Shown here piece by piece: positions 52,515 through 63,123 of a stretch of DNA of 64,000 bases. The translations under genes and the position numbers were made by a program. This DNA comes from Desulfovibrio piger (GTDB taxonomy: Bacteria > Desulfobacterota > Desulfovibrionia > Desulfovibrionales > Desulfovibrionaceae): NCBI RefSeq assembly GCF_900116045.1, contig NZ_LT630450.1:62001-126000 (forward strand). The letters run 5' to 3'. Positions within the stretch are counted from its first letter, which is position 1; each line of letters opens with the position of its first letter. Under the pieces are notes generated by a model. The model saw only the letters and a program-made list of their open reading frames with translations. It did no database searches and had not been told where the DNA came from.

Positions 52515-52594
52515 AAAGTTTTTGGGAGGAAAGAGGGGAGCGCGAGGGGGGAAAAGGAGGACCTTTTTCCAAAAAGGTCTCCTTTCCCCCTCGC
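52515..52594. repeat. Dispersed palindromic intergenic repeat, full copy
   Basis: AAAGTTTTTGGGAGGAAAGAGGGG is followed by GAGGGGGGAAAAGGAGG, the inner palindrome ACCTTTTTccAAAAAGGT (52561-52578) and CTCCTTTCCCCCTCGCTC. It has the same order as 16759-16832. Confidence 0.7.
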
Positions 52595-52611
52595 TCAGAT
52601 TTCTCTGCCTG

Positions 52612-53607
52612 CTAGACGCGCATCAGACGCTCTAGGGCGGCGTTGCTCTGCTGTCCCTTTTCTTCCAGCCAGTCCAGGAAACCCTGCAGCTTGGGGGAAG
52701 GGCTGGTATGGCGGGGCCAGGCGGCGTAGTAGGAGCGGTAGGCGGTCGTGGGCGGCAGGTCGGGGAAGGGCGTGACCAGCTTTTGTTCCTCCAGCAGGGG
52801 AGCGATGAGGGTGCAGCGGCCCAGGGCCACGCCCAGACCGTGGCTGGCGGCCACGGAAGCGCCGTAGGTATGGTCGAAGGTGATGAAGTTCAGGCAGTTG
52901 GAGATGTCCACATGGTTCCTGTCGGCCCATTCCTGCCATTCGGCCGTGGTGGCGGCATAGTGCCAGGCCGCGGAGTCATGGAGCAGGGTGCAGGCGGGCA
53001 GGTTCTCGGGATGGCCGGTCAGGTCATGCTGCCGCGCGTATCGGGGCGAGCAGACGGGCAGGGTGGCCTCGTCCATGAACTTGCGCGAGGTCAGGCCGCT
53101 GACGTGGCTTTCGGCATAGTAAAGGGCCACATCCACCGTGGAATCCCCGTGGAAATCGATGGGGGCGTTGCCGGTGCGCACATGCAGCTGCATGGAAGGA
53201 TAGCGCTGCTGGAAATCGTTGAGCTGGGGGATGAGCCAGGCCAGGGCCAGACTGGGGGCGGCATAGATGGTCAGGGAGCTGAAGTCGTCCTGCAGCAGCT
53301 GGGTGATCTCTTCGTAGATCTTCTGGAAGGCGTTGAGGTAGACGTCGCGCAGGCGTTCGCCTTCCGGCGTCAGGGAAACGGCACGGGTCAGGCGGTTGAA
53401 CAGGGGAAAGCCCAGTTCCTTTTCCAGACGGGCGATGCGGTGGCTGACAGCGCCGGAGGTCAGGCCCAGGTGCCGGGCCGCGGCCTTGAAGCTCATGTAG
53501 CGGGCCGCGATGGCGAAGGTCTTGATGTTGATGAGGCTGGCGTCATCGTTGAGGACGCGGGCGATGCTGCGGGAACGCTGACGGTTTTTGCTGTCGGAAA
53601 GCGTCAC
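52612..53607 (-). CDS. LysR-family regulator, DsdC-like
   Basis: The 331-aa protein starts at GTG 53607 behind AGGAGACAAT. After a basic leader, the HTH reads FAIAARYMSFKAAARHLGLTSGAVSHRIARLEKELGFPLF (residues ~29-68). The effector domain (LTIYAAPSLALAWLIPQLNDF, DEATLPVCSPRYA, ACTLLHDSAAW) resembles DsdC, the D-serine regulator. It is divergent from livKHMGF and may control that transporter. Confidence 0.88.
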   Translation of the reverse strand: MTLSDSKNRQRSRSIARVLNDDASLINIKTFAIAARYMSFKAAARHLGLTSGAVSHRIARLEKELGFPLFNRLTRAVSLTPEGERLRDVYLNAFQKIYEEITQLLQDDFSSLTIYAAPSLALAWLIPQLNDFQQRYPSMQLHVRTGNAPIDFHGDSTVDVALYYAESHVSGLTSRKFMDEATLPVCSPRYARQHDLTGHPENLPACTLLHDSAAWHYAATTAEWQEWADRNHVDISNCLNFITFDHTYGASVAASHGLGVALGRCTLIAPLLEEQKLVTPFPDLPPTTAYRSYYAAWPRHTSPSPKLQGFLDWLEEKGQQSNAALERLMRV

Positions 53608-54066
53608 ATTGTCTCCTTGGAGATTCCGGCCCGGAAGGGGCGGGGGATGCGGACAGATATATGTCGAAAAGAGGATATTCCTTTCTTCACGGGCTTTCGT
53701 CAATACGGACAGGCGTGCCCCACGCGGCGGCCCCCCGGCCGGGCGGCAGTTCCCGCCAAAAGGGGTGCTGGGCCGGAATTTTTAAAAATATATTGTTATT
53801 TTAATATGTTATATTGATGAAAACACAAAATGCGAAGGAGCAAAAAAAGCCTTGGCGCCTGACGTGAAAGAGGATAAATTTTTTTCAACTGCGGATGAAC
53901 CATTTTGCATGGGAGCATGCGCAGGCATGTTTCGGATCGGGGTTTGCGGCCAAATTCACCCGGCAATTTGCGCAATGGGCGGATTTGGTGTATCTCAACA
54001 GGAATAGCCCTGGAAAAGGATCGCCGGGGCGCGCTCTTTCACCCTCCAAGACCTGGGAGATGATTT
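53608..54066. other. Divergent control region of lysR and livKHMGF
   Basis: About 460 bp. An AT-rich island at 53777-53830, unlike the surrounding GC-rich DNA, holds AATATA (53787) and TATATT (53810) as an inverted repeat spaced 17 bp, a plausible LysR operator. No gene is supported. Confidence 0.5.
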
Positions 54067-55203
54067 ATGAAACTGGGCAAAATCGTTGGCTTGGCGCTGA
54101 TGGCTCTGACCCTGGGGCTGGCCGGCCAGTCCCTGGCTGCCGAACCCATCAAGATCGGCGTGTACCTGCCTCTGACCGGCCAGAACGCCTTTGGCGGCCA
54201 GCTTGAGCTGGAAGGTGTGCAGCTGGCCCTGAAGGAGATGCCTGAAGTGCTGGGCCGCCCCATTGAGCTGGTTGTGGTGGACAACAAGTCCGACAAGGTG
54301 GAAGCCGCCAACGCCGTCAAACGCCTGGTGGAACGCGACAAGGTCGTGGCCCTGATCGGCACCTACGGTTCCTCCCTGGCCATGGCCGGTGCCGAAGTGG
54401 CCGAAAAGGCCAAGGTGCCCGGCGTGGGCACTTCCTGCACCAGCCCCCTGGTGACCCAGGGCAAGAAGTACTACTTCCGTGCCTGCTTCATCGACCCCTA
54501 CCAGGGCGCCGCCGCCGCCACCTATGCCTATGAGAACCTGGGCCTGCGCAAGGCCGCCGTGCTCATGGACATGACCAACGACTACGCCGTGGGCCTGTCC
54601 AGCTTCTTCACCCGCTCCTTCAAGAAGCTGGGTGGCGAAGTGGTGGCCAACCTCAAGTACAGCTCCGGTGACCAGGACTTCACCGCCCAGCTCACCGAGC
54701 TGATCGCCAAAAAGCCCGAGATCGTCTTCATGCCCGCCTACTTCGCCGAAGGCGCCATCATCATGAAGCAGGCCCGCGAGCTGGGCGCCACCTTCCGCCT
54801 GATGGGCGCTGACGCCATGGACAACCCCGACACCGTGAAGCTGGCCGGCAAGGCTGCGGAAGGCTTCCTGCACACCACCTTCCCCTATGATGCCAAGATG
54901 CCCAACATGAGCGCCGAAGCCAAGAAGTTCACCGAAGCCTGGAACAAGGCCTATCCCGAAAAGGAAACCAACGTGAACGGCGCCCTGGGCTACAACTGCC
55001 TGTTCCTGATCGTTGACGCCATCAAGCGCGGCAACTCCGCTGATCCCGCTGCCATCACCAAGGCCCTGGCCCAGACCAAGGACCTGGTGACCCCGCTGGG
55101 CACCCTGACCATCAATGCCAGCCACGATGCCGAAATGCCCGTGGGCATCATCGAGTACAAGGACGGCAAGCGCGTTTACCTGACCGAAGTCACTCCCAAG
55201 TAA
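54067..55203 (+). CDS. livK: Branched-chain amino acid ABC transporter, binding protein
   Basis: The 378-aa periplasmic protein has a signal peptide (LGKIVGLALMALTLGLAGQSLA, cleaved near AAEP) and the Leu/Ile/Val-binding fold: IKIGVYLPLTGQNAFGGQ at the mature start and LIGTYGSSLAMAGAEVAEKAKVP. It delivers branched-chain or related amino acids to LivHM. Codon use is strongly biased, suggesting high expression. A GC hairpin follows before livH. Confidence 0.93.
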   Translation: MKLGKIVGLALMALTLGLAGQSLAAEPIKIGVYLPLTGQNAFGGQLELEGVQLALKEMPEVLGRPIELVVVDNKSDKVEAANAVKRLVERDKVVALIGTYGSSLAMAGAEVAEKAKVPGVGTSCTSPLVTQGKKYYFRACFIDPYQGAAAATYAYENLGLRKAAVLMDMTNDYAVGLSSFFTRSFKKLGGEVVANLKYSSGDQDFTAQLTELIAKKPEIVFMPAYFAEGAIIMKQARELGATFRLMGADAMDNPDTVKLAGKAAEGFLHTTFPYDAKMPNMSAEAKKFTEAWNKAYPEKETNVNGALGYNCLFLIVDAIKRGNSADPAAITKALAQTKDLVTPLGTLTINASHDAEMPVGIIEYKDGKRVYLTEVTPK

Positions 55204-55220
55204 GGGATCCGTCTGTTCGC

Positions 55221-55244
55221 GGCGGGGCCCCGGCGGGCCCCGCC
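55221..55244 (+). terminator. Intercistronic hairpin livK-livH
   Basis: GGCGGGGCCC cggc GGGCCCCGCC has no U run. It is typical of hairpins that stabilise binding-protein mRNA relative to downstream genes. Confidence 0.6.
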
Positions 55245-55297
55245 GTTCCGTCTTCGCGCCCCTCCGGGCGGGATAAAGCTTATTTCCAGGTGGCCCC

Positions 55298-56191
55298 ATG
55301 ACCCTTGACATGTTTTTGCAGCACTGTTTCAACGCCTTGACGCTAGGCTCGCTCTACGCGCTGATCGCCATTGGCTACACCATGGTCTACGGCATTCTGC
55401 GCCTGATCAACTTTGCCCACGGCGACATCCTGATGGTCGGGGCTTACTTCGTTTTTTTCGGCACTTTCGCCTTTGGCTGGCCCTGGGGCGTGGCCGCCAT
55501 CATCGCCATCCTCGGCGCCAGCCTGCTGGGGGTGGTGGTGGAACGCGTGGCCTACCGGCCCTTGCGTGACGCGCCCAGGATCTCGGCGCTCATCAGCGCC
55601 ATCGCCGTCTCCTTCTTCATCGAGAGCCTGGCCGTGGTGGTCTTCACGGGCCAGCCCCGGCCCGTGCTGCAGCCCGACTGGCTGCTCTCTGTCTGGCAGT
55701 TCGGTGACGTGCGCATCCTCAAGCTCACGGCCTTCGTGCCGGTCATGACCATCGTGCTGGTGGCGCTTTTGCTCTACATCGTGCACCATACCAAGCCCGG
55801 TCTGGCCATGCGCGCCATCTCCAAGGATATCGAGACCACGCGTCTTTTGGGGGTGCGGGTGGACAACATCATCGCCTTCACCTTCTTCATCGGTTCCGCC
55901 CTGGCCGCCGCATCGGGCATCATGTGGGCCCTGCGCTATCCGCAGGTGCATCCCTACATGGGCATCATGCCCGGCCTCAAGGCCTTCATCGCGGCCGTGT
56001 TCGGCGGCATCGGCTCCATCCCCGGCGCCGTTATCGGCGGCGTGGCCCTGGGTTTCGTGGAAATCATGACCGTGGCCTTCATGCCGGAGCTTTCGGGCTT
56101 CCGTGATGCATTCGCCTTCATCCTGCTGGTGCTGGTGCTTGTGTTCAAGCCCACGGGCCTGCTGGGCGAGCGCATGGAGGAGAAGATCTAA
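55298..56191 (+). CDS. livH: Branched-chain amino acid ABC permease LivH
   Basis: The 297-aa polytopic protein has LYALIAIGYTMVYGILRLINFAHGD, the LivH signature, VAYRPLRDAPRISALISAIAVSF, and GLKAFIAAVFGGIGSIPGAVIGG, which contacts the ATPase. It overlaps livM by one base (TAATG). Confidence 0.94.
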   Translation: MTLDMFLQHCFNALTLGSLYALIAIGYTMVYGILRLINFAHGDILMVGAYFVFFGTFAFGWPWGVAAIIAILGASLLGVVVERVAYRPLRDAPRISALISAIAVSFFIESLAVVVFTGQPRPVLQPDWLLSVWQFGDVRILKLTAFVPVMTIVLVALLLYIVHHTKPGLAMRAISKDIETTRLLGVRVDNIIAFTFFIGSALAAASGIMWALRYPQVHPYMGIMPGLKAFIAAVFGGIGSIPGAVIGGVALGFVEIMTVAFMPELSGFRDAFAFILLVLVLVFKPTGLLGERMEEKI

Positions 56192-57221
56192 TGCGCTTCG
56201 ATCGAACGACCCTGCTCAATATCGCGCTTATCGTCATCTTCGGTCTGGCCCTGACCCAGGCCGAGGCCTATATGGGCGACTACCAGATCTACATCCTCAA
56301 GCTGATCTTCATCAACGCCATCCTGGCCCTGTCGCTCAACCTGATCTACGGCTTCACCGGCCTCTTCTCGCTGGGCCATGCCGGTTTCATGGCCATCGGC
56401 GCCTATGTGGGCGCCCTGTGCACCCTGCTGCCGGAACAGAAAGAGATCATGTGGATCCTGGACCCCATCATCTGGCCCTTTTCGGTGCTGCACACGCCCT
56501 TCTGGGTGGCGGTCATCGCCGGCGGCCTGGTGGCCATGATCTTCGCCTTCATCATCGCCGTGCCCGTGCTGCGGCTGGGGGACGACTACCTGGGCATCGC
56601 CACCCTGGGCTTTGCCGAGATCATCCGCGTGGTCATCGTCAACGCCACGTCCATCACCAACGGTTCCCTGGGCATCAAGGGCATCCCCGGTGAGGCGACC
56701 CTGCTGACCTGCTACATCTGGACGGTCATCACCCTGATCGTCCTGGCACGGCTCATATTCAGCAATTTCGGCAATGTGCTGCGCTGCATACGCGATAACG
56801 AGATCGCCGCGGGCGTCATGGGCATCAACGTGTTCCGCTACAAAGTGCTCTCCTTCTGCGTGGGCGCCTTCTTCGCGGGCGTGGGCGGCGCGCTGCTGGG
56901 CAGCCATCTGTCCACCATCGACCCCAAGATGTTCAACTTCCTGCTGACCTTCAACGTGCTGATGTTCGTGGTGGCCGGCGGTCTGGGCTCGCTGACCGGC
57001 AGCCTGCTGGGCGCCACCATCGTCACCATCCTGCTGGAATGGCTGCGCGCCATCGAGGAGCCCATGGACTTCGGCCTGTTCGAGATCCCGGGCATCCCCG
57101 GCATGCGCATGGTGGTCTTCTCGCTCATCCTGCTGGGCATCATCCTGTTCCGGCGCGAGGGCATCATGGGCACCCGTGAGCTTACCTGGAAAACCCTCTT
57201 TTCGCTGGGGAGGCGCAAGGC

Positions 57222-57225
<4 letters not shown>
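56191..57225 (+). CDS. livM: Branched-chain amino acid ABC permease LivM
   Basis: The 344-aa polytopic protein has ILALSLNLIYGFTGLFSLGHAGFMAIGAYVGA, the LivM signature, LRLGDDYLGIATLGFAEIIRVV and GGLGSLTGSLLGATIV. It pairs with LivH and ends in a charged tail. It overlaps livG by 4 bp (ATGA). Confidence 0.94.
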
Positions 57226-58007
<782 letters not shown>

Positions 58008-58008
58008 T

Positions 58009-58731
58009 ATGCTGAAAATCAGGGATCTTTACGTTCGTTACGGCGGCATCGAGGCCGTGCAGGGTGTCAGCCTGGACATCAGGCGCGGCAGCATCGTCAC
58101 GCTGGTGGGCGCCAACGGCGCGGGCAAGAGCAGCATCATCCGCTCCATCGCCGGCCTGAACAAGAACATCAGCGGCGAGATCTTGCTGACCCGCAAGGAA
58201 GGCGACCAGCCTGTCTCCCTCATCGGCCTCAAACCCGAGGAGATGGTGCGCCGGGGCATCTCGCTTTCGCCGGAAGGCCGCCGCATCCTGCCCCATCTGA
58301 CCGTGGTGGAGAACCTGCGTCTGGGCGCCTATTCGCGCACCGACAAGGACGGCATCAATGAAGACATCGAGCGCGTCTATGCCCTGTTCCCCCGCCTGAA
58401 GGAACGCCACTGGCAGAAGGGCGGCACGCTCTCCGGCGGCGAGCAGCAGATGCTGGCCGTGGGCCGCGCGCTCATGAGCCGCCCGGACATGATCATGCTC
58501 GACGAGCCGTCGCTGGGTCTGGCCCCGCTGCTGGTCAAGGAGATCTTCAACATCATCCGCCGCATCAACGAGGACGGCATGACCGTGCTGCTGGTGGAGC
58601 AGAACGCGTTCGCGGCTCTTTCCGTGGCCCATTACGCCTACATCCTCGAAGTGGGCCGCGTGGTGCTGGAAGGCACCGGCCAGGAACTGCTGGAGAATCC
58701 CAAGGTCAAGGAAGCCTATCTGGGCGGCTAG
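58009..58731 (+). CDS. livF: Branched-chain amino acid ABC ATPase LivF
   Basis: The 240-aa protein has Walker A GANGAGKSS, GISLSPEGRRILPHLTVVENL, signature LSGGEQQMLAVGRALM, Walker B MIMLDEPSLGLAP and LVEQNAFAALSVA. ATG 58009 immediately follows the livG stop, so translation is coupled. It completes the operon. Confidence 0.95.
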   Translation: MLKIRDLYVRYGGIEAVQGVSLDIRRGSIVTLVGANGAGKSSIIRSIAGLNKNISGEILLTRKEGDQPVSLIGLKPEEMVRRGISLSPEGRRILPHLTVVENLRLGAYSRTDKDGINEDIERVYALFPRLKERHWQKGGTLSGGEQQMLAVGRALMSRPDMIMLDEPSLGLAPLLVKEIFNIIRRINEDGMTVLLVEQNAFAALSVAHYAYILEVGRVVLEGTGQELLENPKVKEAYLGG

Positions 58732-59182
58732 ATGCCGCCATCCTCCGGCATGGGGGCTTTTCCCCTTTGCCGGTGCCCGGAGCGGGCCTTCCCCCGCTTT
58801 TTCCACAAAAACGCGTGTTATCCAGAAGAAGTGCTGCCCCTTGCGGACAGCACTTTTCTTTTTGCAGGGCAGGGGAGGGGAAAGCGGACAGGGGGAACAG
58901 GGACTCCGTGAAGAAAAGGCGCCGGAGAGGGGAGGCCGGGGGAGGCTGCTCCTCCTCGCGCCTCAGGCGGGGGCAGCCCTCCCCTCAACACGGCTGACTC
59001 GCCTGTTCATGCCTGCGCGCACAGCGGGCAGCCGGCCCTTGCCAGGCGGGCTTTCTGACATTACTGTCCGAAAACGGAGGATGCCGGACCGGGCTGCCGC
59101 CAGGCAGGGGGACCGGTCCACGCTGTCCCCGGATGTCTTCGGAGGGGCCGGAGACATCCGCAACCCTTCATAAGGAGTACTC
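58732..59182. other. Intergenic region between livF and the M16 peptidase gene
   Basis: It contains a partial G/C-rich repeat (58781-58812), a terminator (58829-58864) and ~300 bp of leader before AAGGAG ahead of the M16 gene. No gene is supported. Confidence 0.55.
58829..58864 (+). terminator. Terminator of the liv operon
   Basis: AAGTGCTG...CAGCACTT with an 11-base loop, followed by TTCTTTTT. Confidence 0.75.
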
Positions 59183-61843
59183 ATGCTGCGCATTTTTCGC
59201 CATGCATTGCCCATCCTTCTGCTGGGGATCCTGCTGCTGCCGCAGCTCGCCGCTGCCGCGCCGCAGGCCGCCCCGGCCAATCCTTCAACCCTTGGTAACG
59301 ACACCATGCTCGTCCGTCTCAAGAACGGCCTGACGGTCTACATCATCCGGGACAGCCGCTTCCCGCTGGTCTGCACGCGCCTCTATGTGGGCACGGGTTC
59401 CGCCAACGAGACCGCCGGGCAGGCGGGCATCAGCCATGTGCTGGAGCATATGGTCTTCAAGGGAACGGAAAAGCGTCCCAAGGGGCAGGTGGCCCGGGAT
59501 GTGGAATCCCTGGGCGGTTACCTCAACGCGGCCACCAGCTTCGACAAGACCTGGTACATCACCGACATGCCCGCCAGGCACTGGAAGACGGGCATGGACG
59601 TGGTCAAGGACATGGCCTTCCATCCCTCGCTGGATCCGGCCGAGCTGGAGGCGGAAAAGGACGTCATCGTTTCCGAGCTCAAGGGCGGTGACGACACGCC
59701 CACCCGCCGCCTGTTCGAGGACCTGCAGGTGGCCGGTCTGGCCCATACGGTCTACGGACGTCCCATCATCGGCTTTGAAAAGACCATCCGCGCCGTGACC
59801 GCGGACGATCTGCGGGCCTATATCCGCACCTGGTACCAGCCCCAGAACATGATGCTGCTGGTGGCCGGCGACATCGATCCCAAGGCCGTGCTGGCCTACG
59901 CCGAAGAGCTGTTCGGCGACCTGAAGAACGACACCGTCCTGCCCGCGCCCGCACCCGTGCAGCTGGAAGGCGCCGCGGGCGGTCCCCGCGTCGAGGTGAC
60001 GCGCGGGCCGTGGAACAAGGTCTATCTGGGCATCGCCCTGCCTGCCCCCGCCCTGGGCGACCAGCGCTCCATCGACCTGGACGTGCTGGCCTACGCGCTG
60101 GGCGGTGACGGCACCTCGCAGTTCTACCGCAAGTACCGTTACGAGAAGCAGCTGGTGGACAGCATCAGCGTGGGCAACATGAGCCTCAACCGTGCCGGCC
60201 TGTTCTACATGGTCGCCCAGCTGGATGCGGACAAGGTGGAGCCCTTCTGGCAGGAGTTCACCCGCGACCTGGCCGCGCTAGACGCCGGCAAGATCACGCC
60301 CGACGTCATCGAGCGGGCCCGCTTCAACTATGAGGACGGCATGGACCGCGCCGGCGAGACCCTGGACGGCCTTACCTCGTGGAAGGCCACGGTGCAGTTC
60401 GAGCTGGGCGGGCCGCAGGGCGAAGCCAATGTGCGGCATGCGCTGGCCGCTGTGGACGGCGCGCGCCTGCGCCAGGCCCAGGACCTCTGGCTGCGCCCCG
60501 ACCAGGTGCGCGTGCGCGTGCTGGCCCCCGAAAAGGCCCAGCTGCCCGATCTGGACGCCATCTTGCAGCGCAACTGGCCCGCGCCTGCGGTGGAGCGGCA
60601 GAAGGCCGCTACCGCCGTGGAAAAGGCGGGCAAGCGCGAGATCGTCGATCTGGGGCAGGGCCGTACCGTGATCCTGCAGCCGGACCGCACCATCCCCTAT
60701 GTGTCGCTGGAGATCCTGCGCCCCGGCGGCAACGCGCTGCTCAAGCCGGCCGACCAGGGCCTGGCCCAGCTCACGGCCGCCACCCTGACCGACGGTTGCG
60801 GCACGCGTGACCTGGACGCCATGGAACGCTTCGTGGCCGAACGCGCCGCCTCCCTGAGTGCCTCGGCGGGCGTGCAGAGCTTCACTGTTTCCCTGACGGG
60901 CCCGGCCCGCTTCAATGCCGATTACTTCGCCCTGCTGGGCGACCTGCTGCACAAGCCCACCTTTGCCGAAAAGGACGTGCGCCGCCAGGCCGATACGCTG
61001 AAGGCGGCCCTGGTGCGCCGTCAGGACAACCCCATGAGCTTCATGGGCTCCAGGATCAACGGCTTCCTCTTCCCCGGCGGCCAGCCTTACGGCTTCGACG
61101 GCCTGGGCACGGCGGAGAACCAGGACCGTTTCGGCCCCGGGGATGTACAGGCCTTCTGGAAGCAGCAGAATGCCCAGCCGTGGATCCTTTCCGTGGCCGG
61201 GGACTTTGACCGGGAAAAGGTGCTGGCTTTTGCCCGCAGCCTGCCCGTGCCCACCGCGCCTGCCGTGGAAGTGCCCCAGCCGGCCTGGGGCGCCGACAAG
61301 CGTCTGCCCCTGTCCCTGCCCGGCCGCCAGCAGGCCCATCTGCTGCTGGCCTTCCATGCCGTGCCGCTGGACCATCCCGACGCTCCGGCGCTCATGCTGC
61401 TGGAATCCGTGCTTTCCGGCCAGAGCGGCCTGCTGTTCAACAAGTTGCGTGACGAGCAGGGCCTGGGCTACACGGTGACGGCCTTTTACCGCAGCCTGCC
61501 CGAAGCCGGTTTCATGGCTTTTTATATCGGGACCACGCCCCGCAATCTGGATGTGGCCCGGCAGGGCTTCAGCGCCATCATCAAGGACATCAAGACCGAG
61601 CTGCTGCCTGCCGGGCTGCTGGCCAAGGGCCTGAACCGCATGGAAGGCAGCTATTATCGTGGCCGCCAGAGCCTGGGAGCGCGGGCCGACGAGGCCGCGG
61701 GCGAGCGTTTGCTGGGCCAGCCCCAGGACTTCCAGAAGCTTTTGCTGGAAAAGGCCGCCAAGGTGACGCCGGAACAGCTGCGTGATGTCGCCCGCAAGTA
61801 TCTGCTGGTGGACAATATGTACGAAGTGACCCTGCTGCCCTAG
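59183..61843 (+). CDS. M16-family zinc metallopeptidase (exported, two-domain)
   Basis: The 886-aa protein has a signal peptide (residues ~1-26, ...LLPQLAAAAP). The N-terminal M16 domain has the inverted zinc motif HVLEH at residues 85-89 and the distal Glu in EKDVIVSELKGG. YLNAATSFDKTWY and YGRPIIGFEKTIRAV follow. The C-terminal half is a second M16-like domain without HxxEH (LLAFHAVPLDHPD, LRDEQGLGYTVTAFY), as in pitrilysin-type enzymes. It is expected in the periplasm and degrades small proteins or peptides. The start follows AAGGAG. Confidence 0.93.
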   Translation: MLRIFRHALPILLLGILLLPQLAAAAPQAAPANPSTLGNDTMLVRLKNGLTVYIIRDSRFPLVCTRLYVGTGSANETAGQAGISHVLEHMVFKGTEKRPKGQVARDVESLGGYLNAATSFDKTWYITDMPARHWKTGMDVVKDMAFHPSLDPAELEAEKDVIVSELKGGDDTPTRRLFEDLQVAGLAHTVYGRPIIGFEKTIRAVTADDLRAYIRTWYQPQNMMLLVAGDIDPKAVLAYAEELFGDLKNDTVLPAPAPVQLEGAAGGPRVEVTRGPWNKVYLGIALPAPALGDQRSIDLDVLAYALGGDGTSQFYRKYRYEKQLVDSISVGNMSLNRAGLFYMVAQLDADKVEPFWQEFTRDLAALDAGKITPDVIERARFNYEDGMDRAGETLDGLTSWKATVQFELGGPQGEANVRHALAAVDGARLRQAQDLWLRPDQVRVRVLAPEKAQLPDLDAILQRNWPAPAVERQKAATAVEKAGKREIVDLGQGRTVILQPDRTIPYVSLEILRPGGNALLKPADQGLAQLTAATLTDGCGTRDLDAMERFVAERAASLSASAGVQSFTVSLTGPARFNADYFALLGDLLHKPTFAEKDVRRQADTLKAALVRRQDNPMSFMGSRINGFLFPGGQPYGFDGLGTAENQDRFGPGDVQAFWKQQNAQPWILSVAGDFDREKVLAFARSLPVPTAPAVEVPQPAWGADKRLPLSLPGRQQAHLLLAFHAVPLDHPDAPALMLLESVLSGQSGLLFNKLRDEQGLGYTVTAFYRSLPEAGFMAFYIGTTPRNLDVARQGFSAIIKDIKTELLPAGLLAKGLNRMEGSYYRGRQSLGARADEAAGERLLGQPQDFQKLLLEKAAKVTPEQLRDVARKYLLVDNMYEVTLLP

Positions 61844-62150
61844 ATCACGGGTGACGGGATGCCATGACAGGGGAAGGGTTCCGGCCGGGGGCGGGGGCTC
61901 TTCCCCTTTTGCGTGCGGCAGGGCCCTGATGCCGTGCCGCTGGCCCCGGCATCTTGACCGCTGCCCGGGCGGGATTATCTCTGAAAAAAGCATCCTGACG
62001 GCTGGCTGACGCCTGTGCTGCTAGAGCGTTAAGGGTGCGGCGGCCGATGGACCGGCCATACCGGTACGGAAAGGCCGTTTTGCCCATTTTTTTGTATGGG
62101 AATACATCCTGCCATAAAAAGAATGAAATTTTCACTCCTGCGAGGACGAC
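61844..62150. other. Intergenic region before the DUF2333 gene
   Basis: Partial G/C-rich repeat sequence occurs near 61868-61912. CCCAT...ATGGG flanks a T-rich loop near 62080. A GCGAGGACGAC ribosome-binding region precedes the ATG at 62151. No gene is supported. Confidence 0.5.
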
Positions 62151-63068
62151 ATGAAACTGACGGACATGCATATGTTTGACAAGGCCCGTGTGGTGGCCAA
62201 GACCCTGGGCATCCAGGTATGCCTTTTCGTGGGCCTGCTGGTGCTGGTCTGGGGCAGCCAGGCATTCTACGGAGTCATCGATACCAAGAAATTCCCCCAG
62301 GCCTACAGCGTGGGCGAGACCGCGAACCTGAGCGAGAACGACAAGGGCAAGCTGCTGGTGGATTCCATCACCAACCAGCTGCGCCGCGAGATGGGCTCCA
62401 CCTTCGGCTGGACCATGAACGACATCATCTTCAACCGCTTCGTGCTGGATAACCGCGCCTACCGCCAGTACGGCGTCTACCATGCCACGCGCGTGCTCAT
62501 GGACCTGTACTCCACCCAGATCGCCAAGCTGGGTTCCAATGACCGCGAAAGCGAGTTCCTGTACCAGGCCCGTCTCAACGGCTTTGCCGTGGACCCGCGC
62601 AGCTTCATGTTCCCCTCGGCGGAAGGCTCCTACAAGAAGGCCCTGAAGCAGGTGGAGGACTACAAAAAGTCCCTGGATACCGGCAAGGGCACCTACAATT
62701 GCCGCACTGACGACCTGTACGCGGCCCTGAACACGGTGGTGGGCGAGAACATGCTGGGCTACGCTCTGGGCCTGCTGGCCGATGCCCAGGACATCCCCTT
62801 CTACACCCTGGACAACCGCATCTACGAAGTGCAGGGCATGGTGCTGGTCATCCGCGACTTCGTGAAGGCCCTGTACGACCTGTATCCCGAGATCGCCCAG
62901 AAGAACAACGCCGAGAACATGGCCGCCGCCATGCAGTTCATGGACGACATCTGTACCTATGATCCCATGTACATCACCTCGTCCTTCAACTCCGGCGAAC
63001 TCATCATCTCCTATCTGATGTTCACCAAGAACCGTCTGGAAGACATCCGCGACAGCCTGCGCATCTAG
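62151..63068 (+). CDS. DUF2333 family membrane-anchored protein
   Basis: The 305-aa protein has one N-terminal transmembrane helix (VCLFVGLLVLVWGSQAFYG, residues ~23-41) and a long helical soluble domain. FGWTMNDIIFNRFVLDNRAYRQYGVYHATRVL, given here as residues ~84-115, fits the DUF2333 family. The function is unknown. It is monocistronic with its own terminator. The topology suggests a periplasmic domain. Confidence 0.75.
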   Translation: MKLTDMHMFDKARVVAKTLGIQVCLFVGLLVLVWGSQAFYGVIDTKKFPQAYSVGETANLSENDKGKLLVDSITNQLRREMGSTFGWTMNDIIFNRFVLDNRAYRQYGVYHATRVLMDLYSTQIAKLGSNDRESEFLYQARLNGFAVDPRSFMFPSAEGSYKKALKQVEDYKKSLDTGKGTYNCRTDDLYAALNTVVGENMLGYALGLLADAQDIPFYTLDNRIYEVQGMVLVIRDFVKALYDLYPEIAQKNNAENMAAAMQFMDDICTYDPMYITSSFNSGELIISYLMFTKNRLEDIRDSLRI

Positions 63069-63092
63069 CAGGACATCTCCCCCGCGAGCGGC

Positions 63093-63123
63093 AAGGCCGG
63101 AGCCCCAAAGGCTCCGGCCTTTT
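63093..63123 (+). terminator. Terminator after the DUF2333 gene
   Basis: AAGGCCGGAGCC ccaaa GGCTCCGGCCTTTT is a perfect 11-bp stem. Confidence 0.9.

Larger units (their letters stand above)
52298..52611. other. Intergenic region between convergent YcaO and LysR genes
   Basis: It contains a degenerate G/C-rich repeat (52312-52365), a long perfect terminator (52470-52509) and a full dispersed repeat (52515-52594). No gene is supported. Confidence 0.6.
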
